Assembly: GCA_022605955.1 (NCBI GenBank)
Contig: JAKCOZ010000015.1
Location: forward strand, 9,119,287 to 9,183,286
DNA from: Rallus limicola
Lineage: Eukaryota; Chordata; Aves; Gruiformes; Rallidae
Reading direction: 5' to 3'
Length of the DNA: 64,000 nt
The translations under genes were made by a program, and so were the position numbers. Numbering within the stretch: position 1 is the stretch's first letter; each line of letters starts with the position of its first letter. This document shows, one piece after another, positions 63,690 to 64,000 of this stretch. The notes beneath the pieces were generated by a model. The model saw only the letters and a list, made by a program, of their open reading frames with translations, ran no database searches and had not been told where the DNA came from.

Positions 63690-64000
63690 ATGATTACAAG
63701 AGCATTTGTGTATCTGTACCATAAACAGGGGTGAAATAATAACTTTGGCACTTCTGCCTCTGTGCGTTAGTAAAGCTGCCAAAGGAGACATCCGTAAAGC
63801 TTAGCTTACTCCTAGACAGGTATACTGGTCTGTTACCTGATTACACTTGTAAAGATCCCTGAAGTATCTATAATCCTTGATTTGGGTTATAGTGACCTGA
63901 CTAATTTACTACCAAACGAATTCAGGTTTTGCTACGCTACACTTAGATCTGCAGTGTAGCTCAACATGATGGAGTAACAGTATGGTAGTTTATCTTGTTC

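Larger units (their letters stand above)
59292..64000 (-). other. DCP1A: DCP1A intron continuing past the right edge
   Basis: AT-rich intron sequence holding a CR1 3' fragment (61180-61505), an A/C-rich low-complexity block (62005-62095) and a perfect inverted repeat (63663-63689). I looked for the upstream EVH1 exons on the minus strand and found none. Confidence 0.75.

Noticed and set aside
59300..64000. Upstream DCP1A EVH1 exons inside the window
   Set aside because: I looked on the minus strand for stretches like the NQWEKT, GTLFVYRR or WFYDKND parts of EVH1 and saw none, so they should lie to the right.

Overview
The window looks like a piece of a vertebrate chromosome, most likely from a bird. 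The genes are split by GT-AG introns. The interspersed repeats I recognise are all fragments of CR1, the LINE that dominates bird genomes and is common in other sauropsids. I saw no Alu/B1-type SINEs, and the introns are compact. Crocodile or turtle cannot be excluded from sequence alone. There is no bacterial operon, CRISPR array or phage here.

Layout, left to right. (1) Positions 1-3750 hold the 3' end of a plus-strand gene recognisable as TMEM40: the last coding exons, two predicted membrane helices and a short 3' UTR. (2) Positions 3755-6030 are a convergent intergenic spacer. It contains a GC-rich island (about 5160-5930) with a perfect TATA box directly followed by a four-tract G-quadruplex motif. 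(3) Positions 6035-31500 hold a complete minus-strand transketolase gene (TKT). All 14 coding exons could be placed to the base. They sum to 1884 nt, i.e. 627 codons plus stop, with every phase matching, and every active-site residue checked is present. The first exon lies in a CpG island (about 30780-31815). (4) Positions 31820-41180 are a gene-poor AT-rich spacer. (5) Positions 41188-64000 hold the 3' part of minus-strand DCP1A (mRNA decapping activator). Six coding exons encode the last 461 residues, preceded by their introns and followed by a probable ~4 kb 3' UTR. The 5' exons with most of the EVH1 domain lie beyond the right edge.

TKT is a cytosolic enzyme of the non-oxidative pentose phosphate pathway, DCP1A is a P-body scaffold of the decapping complex and TMEM40 is a small membrane protein of unknown function. 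They are neighbours, not a pathway. TKT and DCP1A lie in the same order and orientation as in human 3p21.1. TMEM40, which in human lies at 3p25.2, replaces PRKCD as the gene beside the TKT 3' end.

Six CR1 pieces are present, all on the plus strand and therefore antisense to TKT and DCP1A where they lie inside those genes. Two sit end to end in TKT intron 6. I do not see a previously undescribed biological system. The observations most worth a second look are the TATA/G-quadruplex island between two 3' ends, the synteny junction, a perfect 13-bp inverted repeat near the right edge, a possible poison exon in TKT intron 3 and the W315 substitution in TKT.
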